A model generated the notes under the pieces. The model saw only the letters and a list, made by a program, of their open reading frames with translations. It was not told the origin of the DNA and searched no databases. DNA of 64,000 bases from Pseudomonas karstica (GTDB lineage: Bacteria; Pseudomonadota; Gammaproteobacteria; Pseudomonadales; Pseudomonadaceae): positions 62,001-126,000 of the forward strand of contig NZ_WLYI01000013.1 of assembly GCF_009707515.1 (NCBI RefSeq), given 5' to 3'. Shown here piece after piece: positions 41,550 through 50,727 of this stretch. The position numbers and the translations under genes are program-made. How positions within the stretch are numbered: the stretch's first letter is position 1; each line of letters opens with the position of its first letter.

Positions 41550-44500
41550 AAGGGAGTTTCAATTTATCCGACTGGGCCCTCAAGCATCAGTCTTTCGTCT
41601 GGTACCTGATGTTCGTCGCGCTGCTGATGGGCGTGTTTTCCTACATGAACCTGGGCCGTGAGGAAGACCCGTCCTTCACCATCAAGACCATGGTCATCCA
41701 GACCCGTTGGCCCGGCGCGACCCAGGAAGAAACCCTCAAGCAGGTCACCGACCGCATCGAGAAAAAACTCGAAGAGCTGGATTCCCTCGACTACGTAAAA
41801 AGCTACACCCGACCCGGTGAGTCCACGGTGTTTGTGTTCCTGCGCGACACCACCAGCGCCAAGGACATTCCCGAGATCTGGTACCAGGTGCGCAAGAAGA
41901 TCGACGACATTCGTGGCAACTTCCCCCAGGGGTTACAGGGGCCGGCGTTTAACGACGAGTTTGGTGATGTGTTCGGTTCGGTGTATGCCTTTACTGCCGA
42001 TGGCCTGTCGATGCGCCAACTGCGCGATTACGTCGAGCAGGCGCGGGCCGAGATTCGTTCCGTGCCAGGGTTGGGCAAGGTCGAGATGATCGGCCAGCAG
42101 GACGAAGTGATTTACCTGAATTTCTCCACCCGCAAACTGGCGGCCCTGGGGATTGATCAGCGGCAAGTGGTACAGAGCCTGCAATCGCAGAATGCGGTGA
42201 CGCCGGCCGGGGTGATCGAGGCGGGGCCGGAACGGATTTCGGTACGTACTTCCGGGCAGTTTGCTTCGGAAAAGGACTTGGCCAACGTCAATCTGCGGCT
42301 CAACGACCGTTTTTATCGGCTGGCGGATATCGCAGACATCAGCCGTGGTTATGTCGACCCGGCCCGACCGATGTTTCGCTTCAATGGCCAGCCGGCCATT
42401 GGGTTGGCCATCGCGATGCAGAAAGGCGGCAATATCCAGGCCTTCGGCAAGGCCCTGCACCAGCGCATGGACGATTTGACCGCCGACCTGCCGGTGGGTG
42501 TGGGCGTGCACAAAGTCTCCGACCAGGCCGAAGTGGTGGAGGAGGCCGTGGGTGGCTTCACCAGCGCCCTGTTCGAAGCGGTGATCATCGTGCTGGTGGT
42601 GAGTTTTATCAGCCTGGGCATGCGCGCCGGGTTGGTGGTGGCGTGCTCGATTCCGCTGGTGTTGGCGCTGGTCTTTGTATTCATGGAATACAGCGGCATT
42701 ACCATGCAGCGGGTGTCGTTGGGCGCGCTGATTATCGCCCTCGGCCTGCTGGTGGATGACGCGATGATCACCGTGGAGATGATGATCACCCGGCTGGAAA
42801 AGGGTGAAACCAAGGAGCAGGCAGCGACCTACGCCTACACCTCCACGGCGTTCCCGATGTTGACCGGTACCCTGGTAACCGTGGCCGGCTTCGTGCCCAT
42901 TGGCCTCAACGCCAGTTCGGCGGGCGAATACACCTTCACCCTGTTCGCAGTGATTGCCGTGGCGATGCTGGTGTCGTGGGTGGTGGCGGTGCTGTTCGCG
43001 CCGGTGATCGGCGTGCATATCCTCAGTAGCAATATCAAGCCCCACAATGCCGAGCCAGGCCGAGTTGGCCGGGCCTTCAATGGCGGCATGCTCTGGGCCA
43101 TGCGCAACCGTTGGTGGGCCATTGGCATCACGGTGTTGTTGTTCGTGGCCTCGGTGTTTTCCATGCAGTTTGTGCAGAACCAGTTCTTCCCGTCCTCGGA
43201 CCGTCCGGAAATCCTCGTCGACCTCAACCTGCCGCAAAACGCCTCGATAAACGAAACCCGCAAGGCAGTGGACCGTCTGGAGTCGATCATCAAGGACGAC
43301 CCGGACATCGCGCGCTGGAGCACCTATATCGGCCAGGGTGCCGTTCGTTTTTACCTGCCGCTGGATCAACAGTTGGAGAACCCGTATTACGCGCAGTTGG
43401 TGATTGTCAGCAAGGGCCTGGAAGAGCGAAGCGCGTTGATTGCGCGGTTGCAAAAGCGCCTGCGGGAAGATTTTGTCGGCGTCGGCAGTTTCGTCCAACC
43501 ATTGGAAATGGGCCCGCCCGTCGGCCGGCCGATTCAGTACCGAGTGTCTGGCAAGGACATCGACCAGGTGCGCAAACACGCTATCGATCTGGCGACGATG
43601 CTGGATAAAAACAGCCACTTGGGCGAGATCATCTACGACTGGAACGAACCGGGCAAAGTCCTGCGTATCGACATCGCCCAGGACAAGGCGCGGCAATTGG
43701 GCCTGTCTTCCGAAGACGTAGCGCAGTTGATGAACAGCGTGGTCAGCGGTGCGGCGGTCACCCAGGTGCATGACGATATCTACCTGATCAACGTGGTCGG
43801 TCGCGCCGAGGACGCCGAACGCGGTACGCCCGAGACCTTGCAGAACCTGCAGATCGTCACGCCCAGTGGCACCTCGATTCCGCTGCTGGCGTTTGCCACG
43901 GTGCGGTATGAGCTTGAGCAACCCTTGGTGTGGCGTCGGGACCGCAAGCCGACCATTACCATCAAGGCGGCGGTGCGCGATGAGATGCAGCCGACGGATC
44001 TGGTCAAGCAGCTGCAACCGGATATCGACGCGTTCAGCGCCACCCTGCCGGTGGGTTACAAGGTCGCAACGGGTGGCACCGTGGAGGAAAGCGGCAAGGC
44101 CCAGGGCCCGATTGCCAAGGTGGTGCCGTTGATGCTGTTCTTGATGGCGACCTTCCTGATGATCCAGCTGCACAGCGTGCAGAAGATGTTCCTGGTAGCC
44201 AGCGTCGCGCCGCTGGGGTTGATCGGTGTGGTGCTGGCGCTGATACCCACCGGCACGCCCATGGGCTTTGTGGCGATCCTGGGGATTCTCGCGTTGATCG
44301 GCATCATCATCCGCAACTCGGTGATCCTGGTGACGCAGATCGACGCTTACGAGCGCGACGGCTATGCGCCGTGGGACGCGGTGGTGGAAGCCACCGAACA
44401 CCGGCGCCGGCCGATCCTGCTCACGGCGGCCGCGGCCAGCCTGGGCATGATTCCCATCGCGCGCGAAGTGTTCTGGGGGCCTATGGCCTACGCGATGATT

Positions 44501-44593
44501 GGCGGCATCATCATCGCCACCTTGCTGACGCTGCTGTTTCTGCCGGCGCTGTATGTGGCCTGGTACAAGATTCGCGAGCCGAAGAAAGAGTAA
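41546..44593 (+). CDS. triC: RND efflux pump, TriC-like
   Basis: A 1015-residue inner-membrane RND transporter. The N-terminus WALKHQSFVWYLMFVALLMGV and GREEDPSFTIKTMVIQT are characteristic of the TriC/VexF branch rather than AcrB. The proton-relay helix is ALGLLVDDAMITVEMMITRLEKGE, and a later helix has IGIIIRNSVILVTQID, with Arg where the AcrB-type pumps have Lys. The start is ATGA-coupled to triB. TriABC in P. aeruginosa exports triclosan and detergents through OpmH. No opmH is nearby here, so an outside channel is required. Confidence 0.92.
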   Translation: MKGSFNLSDWALKHQSFVWYLMFVALLMGVFSYMNLGREEDPSFTIKTMVIQTRWPGATQEETLKQVTDRIEKKLEELDSLDYVKSYTRPGESTVFVFLRDTTSAKDIPEIWYQVRKKIDDIRGNFPQGLQGPAFNDEFGDVFGSVYAFTADGLSMRQLRDYVEQARAEIRSVPGLGKVEMIGQQDEVIYLNFSTRKLAALGIDQRQVVQSLQSQNAVTPAGVIEAGPERISVRTSGQFASEKDLANVNLRLNDRFYRLADIADISRGYVDPARPMFRFNGQPAIGLAIAMQKGGNIQAFGKALHQRMDDLTADLPVGVGVHKVSDQAEVVEEAVGGFTSALFEAVIIVLVVSFISLGMRAGLVVACSIPLVLALVFVFMEYSGITMQRVSLGALIIALGLLVDDAMITVEMMITRLEKGETKEQAATYAYTSTAFPMLTGTLVTVAGFVPIGLNASSAGEYTFTLFAVIAVAMLVSWVVAVLFAPVIGVHILSSNIKPHNAEPGRVGRAFNGGMLWAMRNRWWAIGITVLLFVASVFSMQFVQNQFFPSSDRPEILVDLNLPQNASINETRKAVDRLESIIKDDPDIARWSTYIGQGAVRFYLPLDQQLENPYYAQLVIVSKGLEERSALIARLQKRLREDFVGVGSFVQPLEMGPPVGRPIQYRVSGKDIDQVRKHAIDLATMLDKNSHLGEIIYDWNEPGKVLRIDIAQDKARQLGLSSEDVAQLMNSVVSGAAVTQVHDDIYLINVVGRAEDAERGTPETLQNLQIVTPSGTSIPLLAFATVRYELEQPLVWRRDRKPTITIKAAVRDEMQPTDLVKQLQPDIDAFSATLPVGYKVATGGTVEESGKAQGPIAKVVPLMLFLMATFLMIQLHSVQKMFLVASVAPLGLIGVVLALIPTGTPMGFVAILGILALIGIIIRNSVILVTQIDAYERDGYAPWDAVVEATEHRRRPILLTAAAASLGMIPIAREVFWGPMAYAMIGGIIIATLLTLLFLPALYVAWYKIREPKKE

Positions 44594-44613
44594 GCCTGAC
44601 GCCGCAGGTTAGA

Positions 44614-44643
44614 GTGTGTGGCACTAAACCTTGCGCCACACAC
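44614..44643. terminator. inverted repeat between convergent triC and methyltransferase gene
   Basis: GTGTGTGGC (44614-44622) pairs with GCCACACAC (44635-44643) around a 12-base loop that contains the methyltransferase stop codon. It is a likely intrinsic stop for triC transcription, with no T run. Confidence 0.5.
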
Positions 44644-45250
44644 TTGCTAACCAGGGCTGCTGCTCCCGTGGCAGCCCCGTCGGGCGATAGTAATGCTCCA
44701 GTTCCACAAAACCTGCCGCTGTCAGCAATGCCTGCCAAGTCTCAAGGTCGTGGTAGGCGCCATATCGCGGGCCATTCCAGCCTTCCTGGTTTTCACCCCG
44801 TGGATTGGAGCTGAATAGCACGCCGCCGGACTTCAACGCGCCATGCATCTGCCCGAGAATGCGCGGCAATTCCTGCTTGGGAATATGAAACAGCACCGCA
44901 TTGGCAAAGATCCCGTCAAAGCGTTCGGTGGGTAGGTCGAGCTTCAGAAAATCCTGCTGCAATACCTCGCAGCCGCTGTCTTGGCGAGCCATCTGGGCGA
45001 AGCGCTCCGAGCCGTCGAGCCCCACCGCGATATGACCCATGCGAGTAAAGACCTGCAAATCCCGCCCCGGCCCGCATCCGAAATCCAGTACGGTGAAGGG
45101 CGCTGCGCCCTGGATATGCCGTAACAGCGCATCAATATTCTGGCTCACATCGTGATCGCGGGTGCCTTCACGAAAATCCTCGGCCACTTTGTTGTAGTGG
45201 CCGAGGGTGGTAGCAGTGATCTGGTGGAGATCGTCGGGGGCGAGTTTCAT
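44624..45250 (-). CDS. class I SAM-dependent methyltransferase
   Basis: A 208-residue methyltransferase starting at the ATG at 45250. Motif I reads VLDFGCGPGRDLQVF (near 54-68), an acidic residue follows in VGLDGSERFAQMAR, and post-motif regions include FDGIFANAVLFHIP and ALKSGGVLFSSNPRGENQEGW. Family 11/25-type small-molecule methyltransferases look like this; the substrate is unknown. It is transcribed alone, convergent with triC. Confidence 0.85.
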   Translation of the reverse strand: MKLAPDDLHQITATTLGHYNKVAEDFREGTRDHDVSQNIDALLRHIQGAAPFTVLDFGCGPGRDLQVFTRMGHIAVGLDGSERFAQMARQDSGCEVLQQDFLKLDLPTERFDGIFANAVLFHIPKQELPRILGQMHGALKSGGVLFSSNPRGENQEGWNGPRYGAYHDLETWQALLTAAGFVELEHYYRPTGLPREQQPWLASVWRKV

Positions 45251-45333
45251 GGCGGGCGGCACCGGGAAAAGAGATTGCCCGACTATACCTCACACCGATC
45301 GCTCCCACGCTCCGCCTCCGTTCTCGATCAAGT

Positions 45334-45978
45334 TCAACGCTTATTCAGAACCTGTGCCAACCGGTCCCCGCCCAACTGAATCACCGCCACCAGTATCACC
45401 AACAGCACAATTACCGTCAGCATGATCTGGCTGTCAAAGCGCTGATACCCATACCGATAGGCAATATCCCCCAGCCCGCCCGCGCCAATCGCCCCGGCCA
45501 TGGCCGAGGAGTTGATCATCGTCACCAGAGTAATAGTGAACCCACCGACAATTCCAGGCAGCGCCTCCGGCAACAGCACATGCCGGACAATATGCCAGCG
45601 TCGGCAACCCATGGCCTGCGCCGCCTCGATCAGCCCATGATCGACTTCCCGCAGGCTGACCTCGGCGATCCGTGCAAAAAACGGCGTGGCGGCGATGGTC
45701 AGCGGTACCACGGCGGCCCACACCCCATACGTGGTGCCGACAATCAGCCGGGTGAAAGGAATCAACGCCACCATCAAAATCAGAAAGGGAATGGAGCGGA
45801 ACAGATTGACGAATGCCCCCAGCACCCGATTCAAGGCTGGGGCCTGGTAGATACCACCCTTGTCGCTGGTGACCAGGAACACCGCCAGCGGAATCCCCAC
45901 CAGCAACGCGATCAACGACGACACGCCGACCATCAGCAAGGTGTCGATGGCGCCCTGTAGTAAACGATCAAACCACAT
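45334..45978 (-). CDS. metI: methionine ABC permease
   Basis: A 214-residue inner-membrane permease of the D,L-methionine importer, starting at the ATG at 45978 ([11 protein letters not shown]) inside the end of metN. Five hydrophobic spans are visible. MetI hallmarks are [26 protein letters not shown] and the coupling loop [61 protein letters not shown] also matches MetI closely. It is the last gene of the leftward metQ-metN-metI operon. Confidence 0.94.
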   Translation of the reverse strand: MWFDRLLQGAIDTLLMVGVSSLIALLVGIPLAVFLVTSDKGGIYQAPALNRVLGAFVNLFRSIPFLILMVALIPFTRLIVGTTYGVWAAVVPLTIAATPFFARIAEVSLREVDHGLIEAAQAMGCRRWHIVRHVLLPEALPGIVGGFTITLVTMINSSAMAGAIGAGGLGDIAYRYGYQRFDSQIMLTVIVLLVILVAVIQLGGDRLAQVLNKR

Positions 45979-47086
45979 AACCCAGCACCTCCACCTGTTG
46001 TGCCCAGAGCCCGGCACGGGTGCGCAGTTCATCAACGCCCAGGGATGAATCGCTCACCGCCAGCAGCAATTGCCCCAGGGCATGCCCCTGGATTCTTTCG
46101 ACCCCGCCTTGCAGTAACCGAACCCGCCCGCCGAGGGCGCTGAACAGCGCGGCCAGGTCCGGCTCGTGGTGGCTGGCGCCGGTAAATTGCAAGCGCAGTA
46201 CCACGGCCGCGCCTGTGGAGAATGGCTTGGCCTGCAAACGGCCCTGAAGCTCCTCCGGCAACCGGTGTTGCAACGGCGCCAGCAGGGTTTTGCTGACCTC
46301 GTGCTGAGGGTTGCCAAACACTTCCCACACCGGGCCTTGTTCGACGACCCTGCCGTGTTCCAGTACCACCACCCGGTCGCAGATCTCGCGGATCACTGCC
46401 ATTTCATGGGTAATCAGAACGATGGTCAGGCCCAGACGTTTGTTGATTTCTCGCAGCAGGCCGAGGATCGATTGTGTGGTCTGCGGGTCGAGGGCCGAAG
46501 TGGCCTCATCGCACAGTAGGATCTGTGGGTCGTGCGCCAGCGAGCGGGCAATGCCCACCCTTTGCTTTTGCCCCCCGGACAACTGCGCCGGGTAGGCTTT
46601 GTGCTTGTCTTGCAGGCCCACCAGGTCCAGCAATTCACGCACCTTGTCCTCGCGCTGGGCCTTGGGTACGCCGGCCACCTTCAACGGCAGCTCGACGTTT
46701 TGCCACACGGTCTTGGCCGACATCAGGTTGAAGTGCTGGAAGATCATGCCGATGCGTCGGCGCAGCTCCACCAGGCGGTCTTCATCGAAGCCACTGATGT
46801 CCACCTGATCAATCAATACCCGGCCGCTGCTGGGTTGTTCCAGGCGGTTGATGGTGCGGATCAGCGACGACTTGCCGGCGCCGCTGCGACCGATGATGCC
46901 GAACACTTCGCCGCGCTGAATGGCCAGGTCGATGCCTTGCAGGGCCGGTATCGATTGCCCGTCGTAGGTTTTGCCCAGGTTGATGAAGCGCACATGGGCA
47001 CGATTGAGGTCCGGATGCAGCTCGGTGTGTTCGGCGTCCCGGGGCCGCGTGTGCAGGGCGCGCAATTGGGCATTGGCGGCACTCAT
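45968..47086 (-). CDS. metN: methionine ABC import ATPase with NIL domain
   Basis: A 372-residue ATPase. The first 27 residues are a polar extension before the ABC domain, which begins with [13 protein letters not shown]. Walker [10 protein letters not shown], signature [16 protein letters not shown], Walker [16 protein letters not shown] and [17 protein letters not shown] are intact. Residues from about 285 form the NIL regulatory domain ([23 protein letters not shown]) that binds methionine and inhibits transport. It lies one base after metQ and overlaps metI. Confidence 0.94.
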   Translation of the reverse strand: MSAANAQLRALHTRPRDAEHTELHPDLNRAHVRFINLGKTYDGQSIPALQGIDLAIQRGEVFGIIGRSGAGKSSLIRTINRLEQPSSGRVLIDQVDISGFDEDRLVELRRRIGMIFQHFNLMSAKTVWQNVELPLKVAGVPKAQREDKVRELLDLVGLQDKHKAYPAQLSGGQKQRVGIARSLAHDPQILLCDEATSALDPQTTQSILGLLREINKRLGLTIVLITHEMAVIREICDRVVVLEHGRVVEQGPVWEVFGNPQHEVSKTLLAPLQHRLPEELQGRLQAKPFSTGAAVVLRLQFTGASHHEPDLAALFSALGGRVRLLQGGVERIQGHALGQLLLAVSDSSLGVDELRTRAGLWAQQVEVLGYVV

Positions 47087-47087
47087 T

Positions 47088-47897
47088 TCAGCTCTCCCAG
47101 CCGGCTTGATAGAGCTTGCCGTGGGCTTTATCCAGGGCCGCGCGCACGGCTGGCGAGTGTTGGTAGATGTCGACGAATTTGATCAGCCGCGGGTCGGTTT
47201 TGCTTTTTGGCTGAATCACGAACTGGATCACGTATTCCTTGTGGTCGAGGCCGTCGAACAGCAGCGCGGATGTGGCATCGAAGGTCTTGGACAGGCGGAT
47301 ATAGGAGGGGTAGCCCTGCACCAGGTCGGCGTCATCATAGGCTCGCACCAGTTGCACCGCTTCCACTTGCAGGATCTTCAGATGCTTCGGGTTGGTGATG
47401 ATGTCTTCTTCGGTGGCCTTGTAGCCGACGCCAGGCTTGAGGGTGATCAAGCCGGCCTTGGCCAGCAGTTGCAGGCCGCGACCGCTGTTGATCGGGTCGT
47501 TGGCAATCGCCACGCTGGCACCCTCAGGCAGCTCGGCGAAGCTTTTGTAGTTTTTCGAGTACAGGCCGACGTTATTGATGATGCCTGGCGCGAACGGCAC
47601 CAGATCAAAACCGGCAGCTGCCTTGGCGTTTTCCAGGAAGGGAATGTGCTGGAAGTAATTCACGTCGATATCGCCGGCGGCCAGGCTGACGTTCGGGGCG
47701 ATCCAGTCGGTGAACTCCACCAACTCGACTTTTAGGCCTTGCTTACCGGCCTCCTCGACGGCGGCTTCCAGGGGAATCGCGAAGGCGGCGGTGGTGCCGA
47801 CTTTCAGTGGTGCGTCGGTGGCAAATACCACCGAACTGAAAAGCCCGAGGGCCAGGGCCAGCGCTTTGACTGGGTGGGAGAGCAGGGTATTTTTCAT
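47088..47897 (-). CDS. metQ: methionine-binding protein MetQ
   Basis: A 269-residue periplasmic binding protein from the ATG at 47897. The signal peptide spans about 1-26 ([14 protein letters not shown], cleavage before TDAPLK); there is no lipobox Cys. NlpA/MetQ features are [31 protein letters not shown] and [23 protein letters not shown]. It heads the metQNI operon. A second MetQ-like protein (33485) is about as different from it as paralogues usually are. The operon lies downstream of the sfnB/flavin monooxygenase genes, separated by a REPIN. Confidence 0.92.
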   Translation of the reverse strand: MKNTLLSHPVKALALALGLFSSVVFATDAPLKVGTTAAFAIPLEAAVEEAGKQGLKVELVEFTDWIAPNVSLAAGDIDVNYFQHIPFLENAKAAAGFDLVPFAPGIINNVGLYSKNYKSFAELPEGASVAIANDPINSGRGLQLLAKAGLITLKPGVGYKATEEDIITNPKHLKILQVEAVQLVRAYDDADLVQGYPSYIRLSKTFDATSALLFDGLDHKEYVIQFVIQPKSKTDPRLIKFVDIYQHSPAVRAALDKAHGKLYQAGWES

Positions 47898-48005
47898 AAT
47901 GGATTTCCAGTCATTGATTGCTAAAAAAATCGTTCCCATGCGCGACAAAGGCATGCATCAATGGACGCTGTGCGTCCGATCAATTTTTGTGAACAACACA
48001 ATCCA

Positions 48006-48122
48006 CTGTAGGAGCGAGCTTGCTCGCGAAAAACGTCAACGATAACGTGTGCATCCTGGATAAACGCGTCGACTATGAGTTCTTCGCGAGCAAGAACCAG
48101 GCGTCCCCCTCGCACCTACAGG
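48006..48122. repeat. REPIN between metQ and the flavin monooxygenase gene
   Basis: The left arm CTGTAGGAGCGAGCTTGCTC at 48006 is identical to the one at 23038. The right arm (TTCGCGAGCAAG from 48083, then CACCTACAG ending about 48120) has an insertion relative to the left one, so the pair is imperfect. It ends three bases before the stop of the monooxygenase gene. Confidence 0.8.
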
Positions 48123-48125
48123 GGG

Positions 48126-49496
48126 TTAGTGGCGGTAGGTAGAGCCGGTGTGTTGCTTGGGCAGATGCGCCGAGCGGTTGAAAACCTTTTCCCTAAGAGT
48201 CCCGGCCTCGTACGCGGTCTTGTACGACCCTCGTCGCTGCAACTGCGGAATCACCAACTCGATAAAATCCACATAGCTTTCCGGCGTAACAATGCGCGTC
48301 AGGTTGAAGCCATCCAGGCCGGTTTCGTCGATCCAGGACTCCAGCGCATCGGCCACCTGCTCAGGCGAGCCGACCAGGGTGATGTAGCGACCACCGAGTG
48401 CGTGTTGCTCAAGCAATTTGCGCCGGGTCCAATCGTTGTTTTGCAGGGTTTTGGTGGCGGACTGAATGGCGTTGCTCTTCACGTACTGGATCGGCTCGTC
48501 CAATTCGTACTGGGAAAAATCGATCGCCGTGGACGCGGAAAAATGCGCGACGCCAGCTTCAGCGCTGGCGTAGCTCAAGTACTCGGCATGCTTGGCCCAG
48601 GCCAGCTCTTCGGTGGCGGCGACGATCACGTTGAGCCCCATGAACACCTTGATGTCATCCGGGTTGCGCCCGGCCTTGACCGCGCTGCTGCGTACCTTGT
48701 CGACCTGGACCTTGGTCGTCGCCTTGCTCTGACCACTGATAAATACGCATTCGGCATGGCGCCCGGCAAACAGCAAGCCGCGATCCGAACTGCCGGCCTG
48801 GAATAACACCGGGGTGCGTTGCGGCGACGGCTCGCAGAGGTGATAACCCTCGACTTGATAAAACTCGCCCTGGTGTTCGATCTTGTGCACTTTGCCCGGC
48901 TGGGCATAAACCCGCGCCTGGGGGTCATTGATCACCGCATCGTCTTCCCAACTGCCTTCCCAGAGTTTGTAAAGCACCTCCAGGTACTCGTCGGCCTGGT
49001 CGTAGCGGCGGTCATGCTCGACTTGTTCGTGCAGGCCCATGGCCTTGGCGGCGCTGTCCAGATAGCCGGTGACGATGTTCCAACCCACTCGGCCACGGCT
49101 CAGGTGGTCGAGTGTGGACATGCGCCGGGCGAACAAGTACGGAGCCTCGTAGGTGAGGTTGGCTGTCAGGCCGAAGCCAAGGTTGCGGGTGACGGCGGCC
49201 ATGGCCGAGACCAGCAACAACGGGTCGTTGACCGGCAACTGGATCGACTCCTTGAGCGGGACGTCCACCGAATTCTGATAGACGTCATACACCCCGACGA
49301 TGTCGGCGATGAACAAACCATCGAACAGTCCGCGCTCCAGTAGTTGCGCCAGTTCAGTCCAGTACTCGATGGTTTTGTAGTGGGTCGAGTTGTCTCGTGG
49401 GTGGGTCCACAGGCCATGGTTGATGTGCCCGATGCAATTCATGTTGAAGGCATTGAGCAGGATCTTTTTCCTGGCTTTTTCACGCGCGGGCATCAT
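48126..49496 (-). CDS. NtaA/SnaA/DszA-type FMN-dependent monooxygenase
   Basis: A 456-residue class C flavin monooxygenase (LLM fold). It opens with KILLNAFNMNCIGHINHGLW, the DszA/NtaA start pattern. FIADIVGVYDVY near 63, a substrate/FMN region THYKTIEYW and LDHLSRGRVGWNIVTGYLDSAAK near 130, and the C-terminal GLDGFNLTRIVTPESYVDFIE follow. Relatives cleave C-S or C-N bonds (dibenzothiophene sulfone, nitrilotriacetate, pristinamycin) using FMNH2 from a separate reductase. No reductase gene is adjacent. The ATG overlaps the sfnB stop (ATGA), so it belongs to the sfnB operon and probably desulfurises an organosulfur compound. Confidence 0.9.
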   Translation of the reverse strand: MMPAREKARKKILLNAFNMNCIGHINHGLWTHPRDNSTHYKTIEYWTELAQLLERGLFDGLFIADIVGVYDVYQNSVDVPLKESIQLPVNDPLLLVSAMAAVTRNLGFGLTANLTYEAPYLFARRMSTLDHLSRGRVGWNIVTGYLDSAAKAMGLHEQVEHDRRYDQADEYLEVLYKLWEGSWEDDAVINDPQARVYAQPGKVHKIEHQGEFYQVEGYHLCEPSPQRTPVLFQAGSSDRGLLFAGRHAECVFISGQSKATTKVQVDKVRSSAVKAGRNPDDIKVFMGLNVIVAATEELAWAKHAEYLSYASAEAGVAHFSASTAIDFSQYELDEPIQYVKSNAIQSATKTLQNNDWTRRKLLEQHALGGRYITLVGSPEQVADALESWIDETGLDGFNLTRIVTPESYVDFIELVIPQLQRRGSYKTAYEAGTLREKVFNRSAHLPKQHTGSTYRH

Positions 49497-50686
49497 AGGG
49501 TGCCCCGCAATGGTGGGTTTTCATCGTTGAGGTAGTAATTGCCCACCGCGTGGTACTTCCAGCGCACCGGGTCGTGCAGGGTGTGCACCCGGGCGTTGCG
49601 CCAGTGGCGGTCCAGGCCATGCTCGGCCAGGGTCGCCTGGCTGCCGGCAAGTTCAAACAGAACACTGCTGGCGGCGAGGGAAATTTCGCTACTCAGGGCA
49701 CGGGCCTCGGCGACGGCAATGGAGGCTGCCGCGACGGTCTCGGCAGTGCTATCGGCCTGGGCGCGGTCGAGGAACCCAGCGGATCTTTCCAGCAACGCCT
49801 CGGTGGCGTGCAGGCGGATGCTCAGGTGGCCGAAGCTTTTCAGGGTCAGCGGATCTTCGGTGGCCTTGTCACTGCCGGAATCGATCCACGGCCGGGTCTT
49901 GGTGCGCACAAAATGCAATGCATCTTCCAGGGCGGCACGCGCGATACCGGTGTCGATAGCGGCATGAAGGATCTGCGCCAGCGGGCCAACGGTGGTGGGG
50001 CGCTCGAAGGCGCTTTGAAACGCAACCACGTCGCCCGCGGCCACCCACACGTTGTCGAACACTACCGAGCCGCTGCCGGTGGTGCGCTGGCCGAAGCCGC
50101 TCCAGTCGTCGATCACGCTCAGGCCTTGGCTGTCCCGGGGGACGAAGGCCAGTTGCTGGATGCCGTTTTCATCCACCACGGAGGTGGGGATGCGTTGGGC
50201 GTAGATCGCGCCGGTGGAGTAGAACTTGCGGCCAGTAATACGAAAACCATCACCATCGCGGGTCAGTTGGGTGATGCGATCGTGAGCGGTCTTGGTCCCC
50301 AGTTCTGCCAGGGCATTGCCGAAGCGCTGGCCGGCGAGCACTTCGGCGTACAAGCGTTTTTGCTGCTCTGGGCTGCCGTTCACTCGCAGCACTTGCAAGG
50401 CATAAAAGTGGTTCTGCGGGATTTGCCCCAGCGAGGCGTCAGCCTGGGCAATCAGTGCCGTGACTTTGGCCAGGGTGACGTTGGAAACCCCGGCGCCACC
50501 ATATTCCTTGGGCACGCTGATGCCCCACAAACCGGATCGGGAAAACGCATCGAGCTCAGGCAGGGGCAGACGGCGCTCGCGGTCGCGTAGTGCACTGTCA
50601 CGGCGAAAATCTTCAGCCAGATCGCTGGCGACCAAAAGGGCTTGTTCATCGCTGGCGATAACTGCGACGTGGTGAGAAAGCGTCAT
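49493..50686 (-). CDS. SfnB-family sulfur acquisition oxidoreductase, copy A
   Basis: A 397-residue acyl-CoA-dehydrogenase-fold flavoprotein. Its start is the ATG at 50686 (MTLSHHVAVIASDEQ); longer frames run into the upstream spacer. Hallmarks are LPLPELDAFSRSGLWGISVPKEYGGAG (20-60), ADASLGQIPQNHF, FRITGRKFYSTGAIYA and the C-terminal LDRHWRNARVHTLHDPVRWKYHAVGNYYLN. Such proteins (SfnB/DszC-like) oxidise dialkyl sulfides or sulfones with FMNH2 instead of dehydrogenating acyl-CoA. It is 41 bases downstream of a second copy and coupled to the LLM monooxygenase. Confidence 0.88.
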   Translation of the reverse strand: MTLSHHVAVIASDEQALLVASDLAEDFRRDSALRDRERRLPLPELDAFSRSGLWGISVPKEYGGAGVSNVTLAKVTALIAQADASLGQIPQNHFYALQVLRVNGSPEQQKRLYAEVLAGQRFGNALAELGTKTAHDRITQLTRDGDGFRITGRKFYSTGAIYAQRIPTSVVDENGIQQLAFVPRDSQGLSVIDDWSGFGQRTTGSGSVVFDNVWVAAGDVVAFQSAFERPTTVGPLAQILHAAIDTGIARAALEDALHFVRTKTRPWIDSGSDKATEDPLTLKSFGHLSIRLHATEALLERSAGFLDRAQADSTAETVAAASIAVAEARALSSEISLAASSVLFELAGSQATLAEHGLDRHWRNARVHTLHDPVRWKYHAVGNYYLNDENPPLRGTL

Positions 50687-50727
50687 GTGTTTCTCCAGAA
50701 GCTTGTTCGAGAAAGTGTTCTGGTCGG

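Noticed and set aside
41933..44401. An 822-codon open frame antisense to triC
   Set aside because: It is the mirror of a high-G+C gene with strong codon bias; the translation is His/Gln/Arg-rich and low in order, and triC is complete on the other strand.
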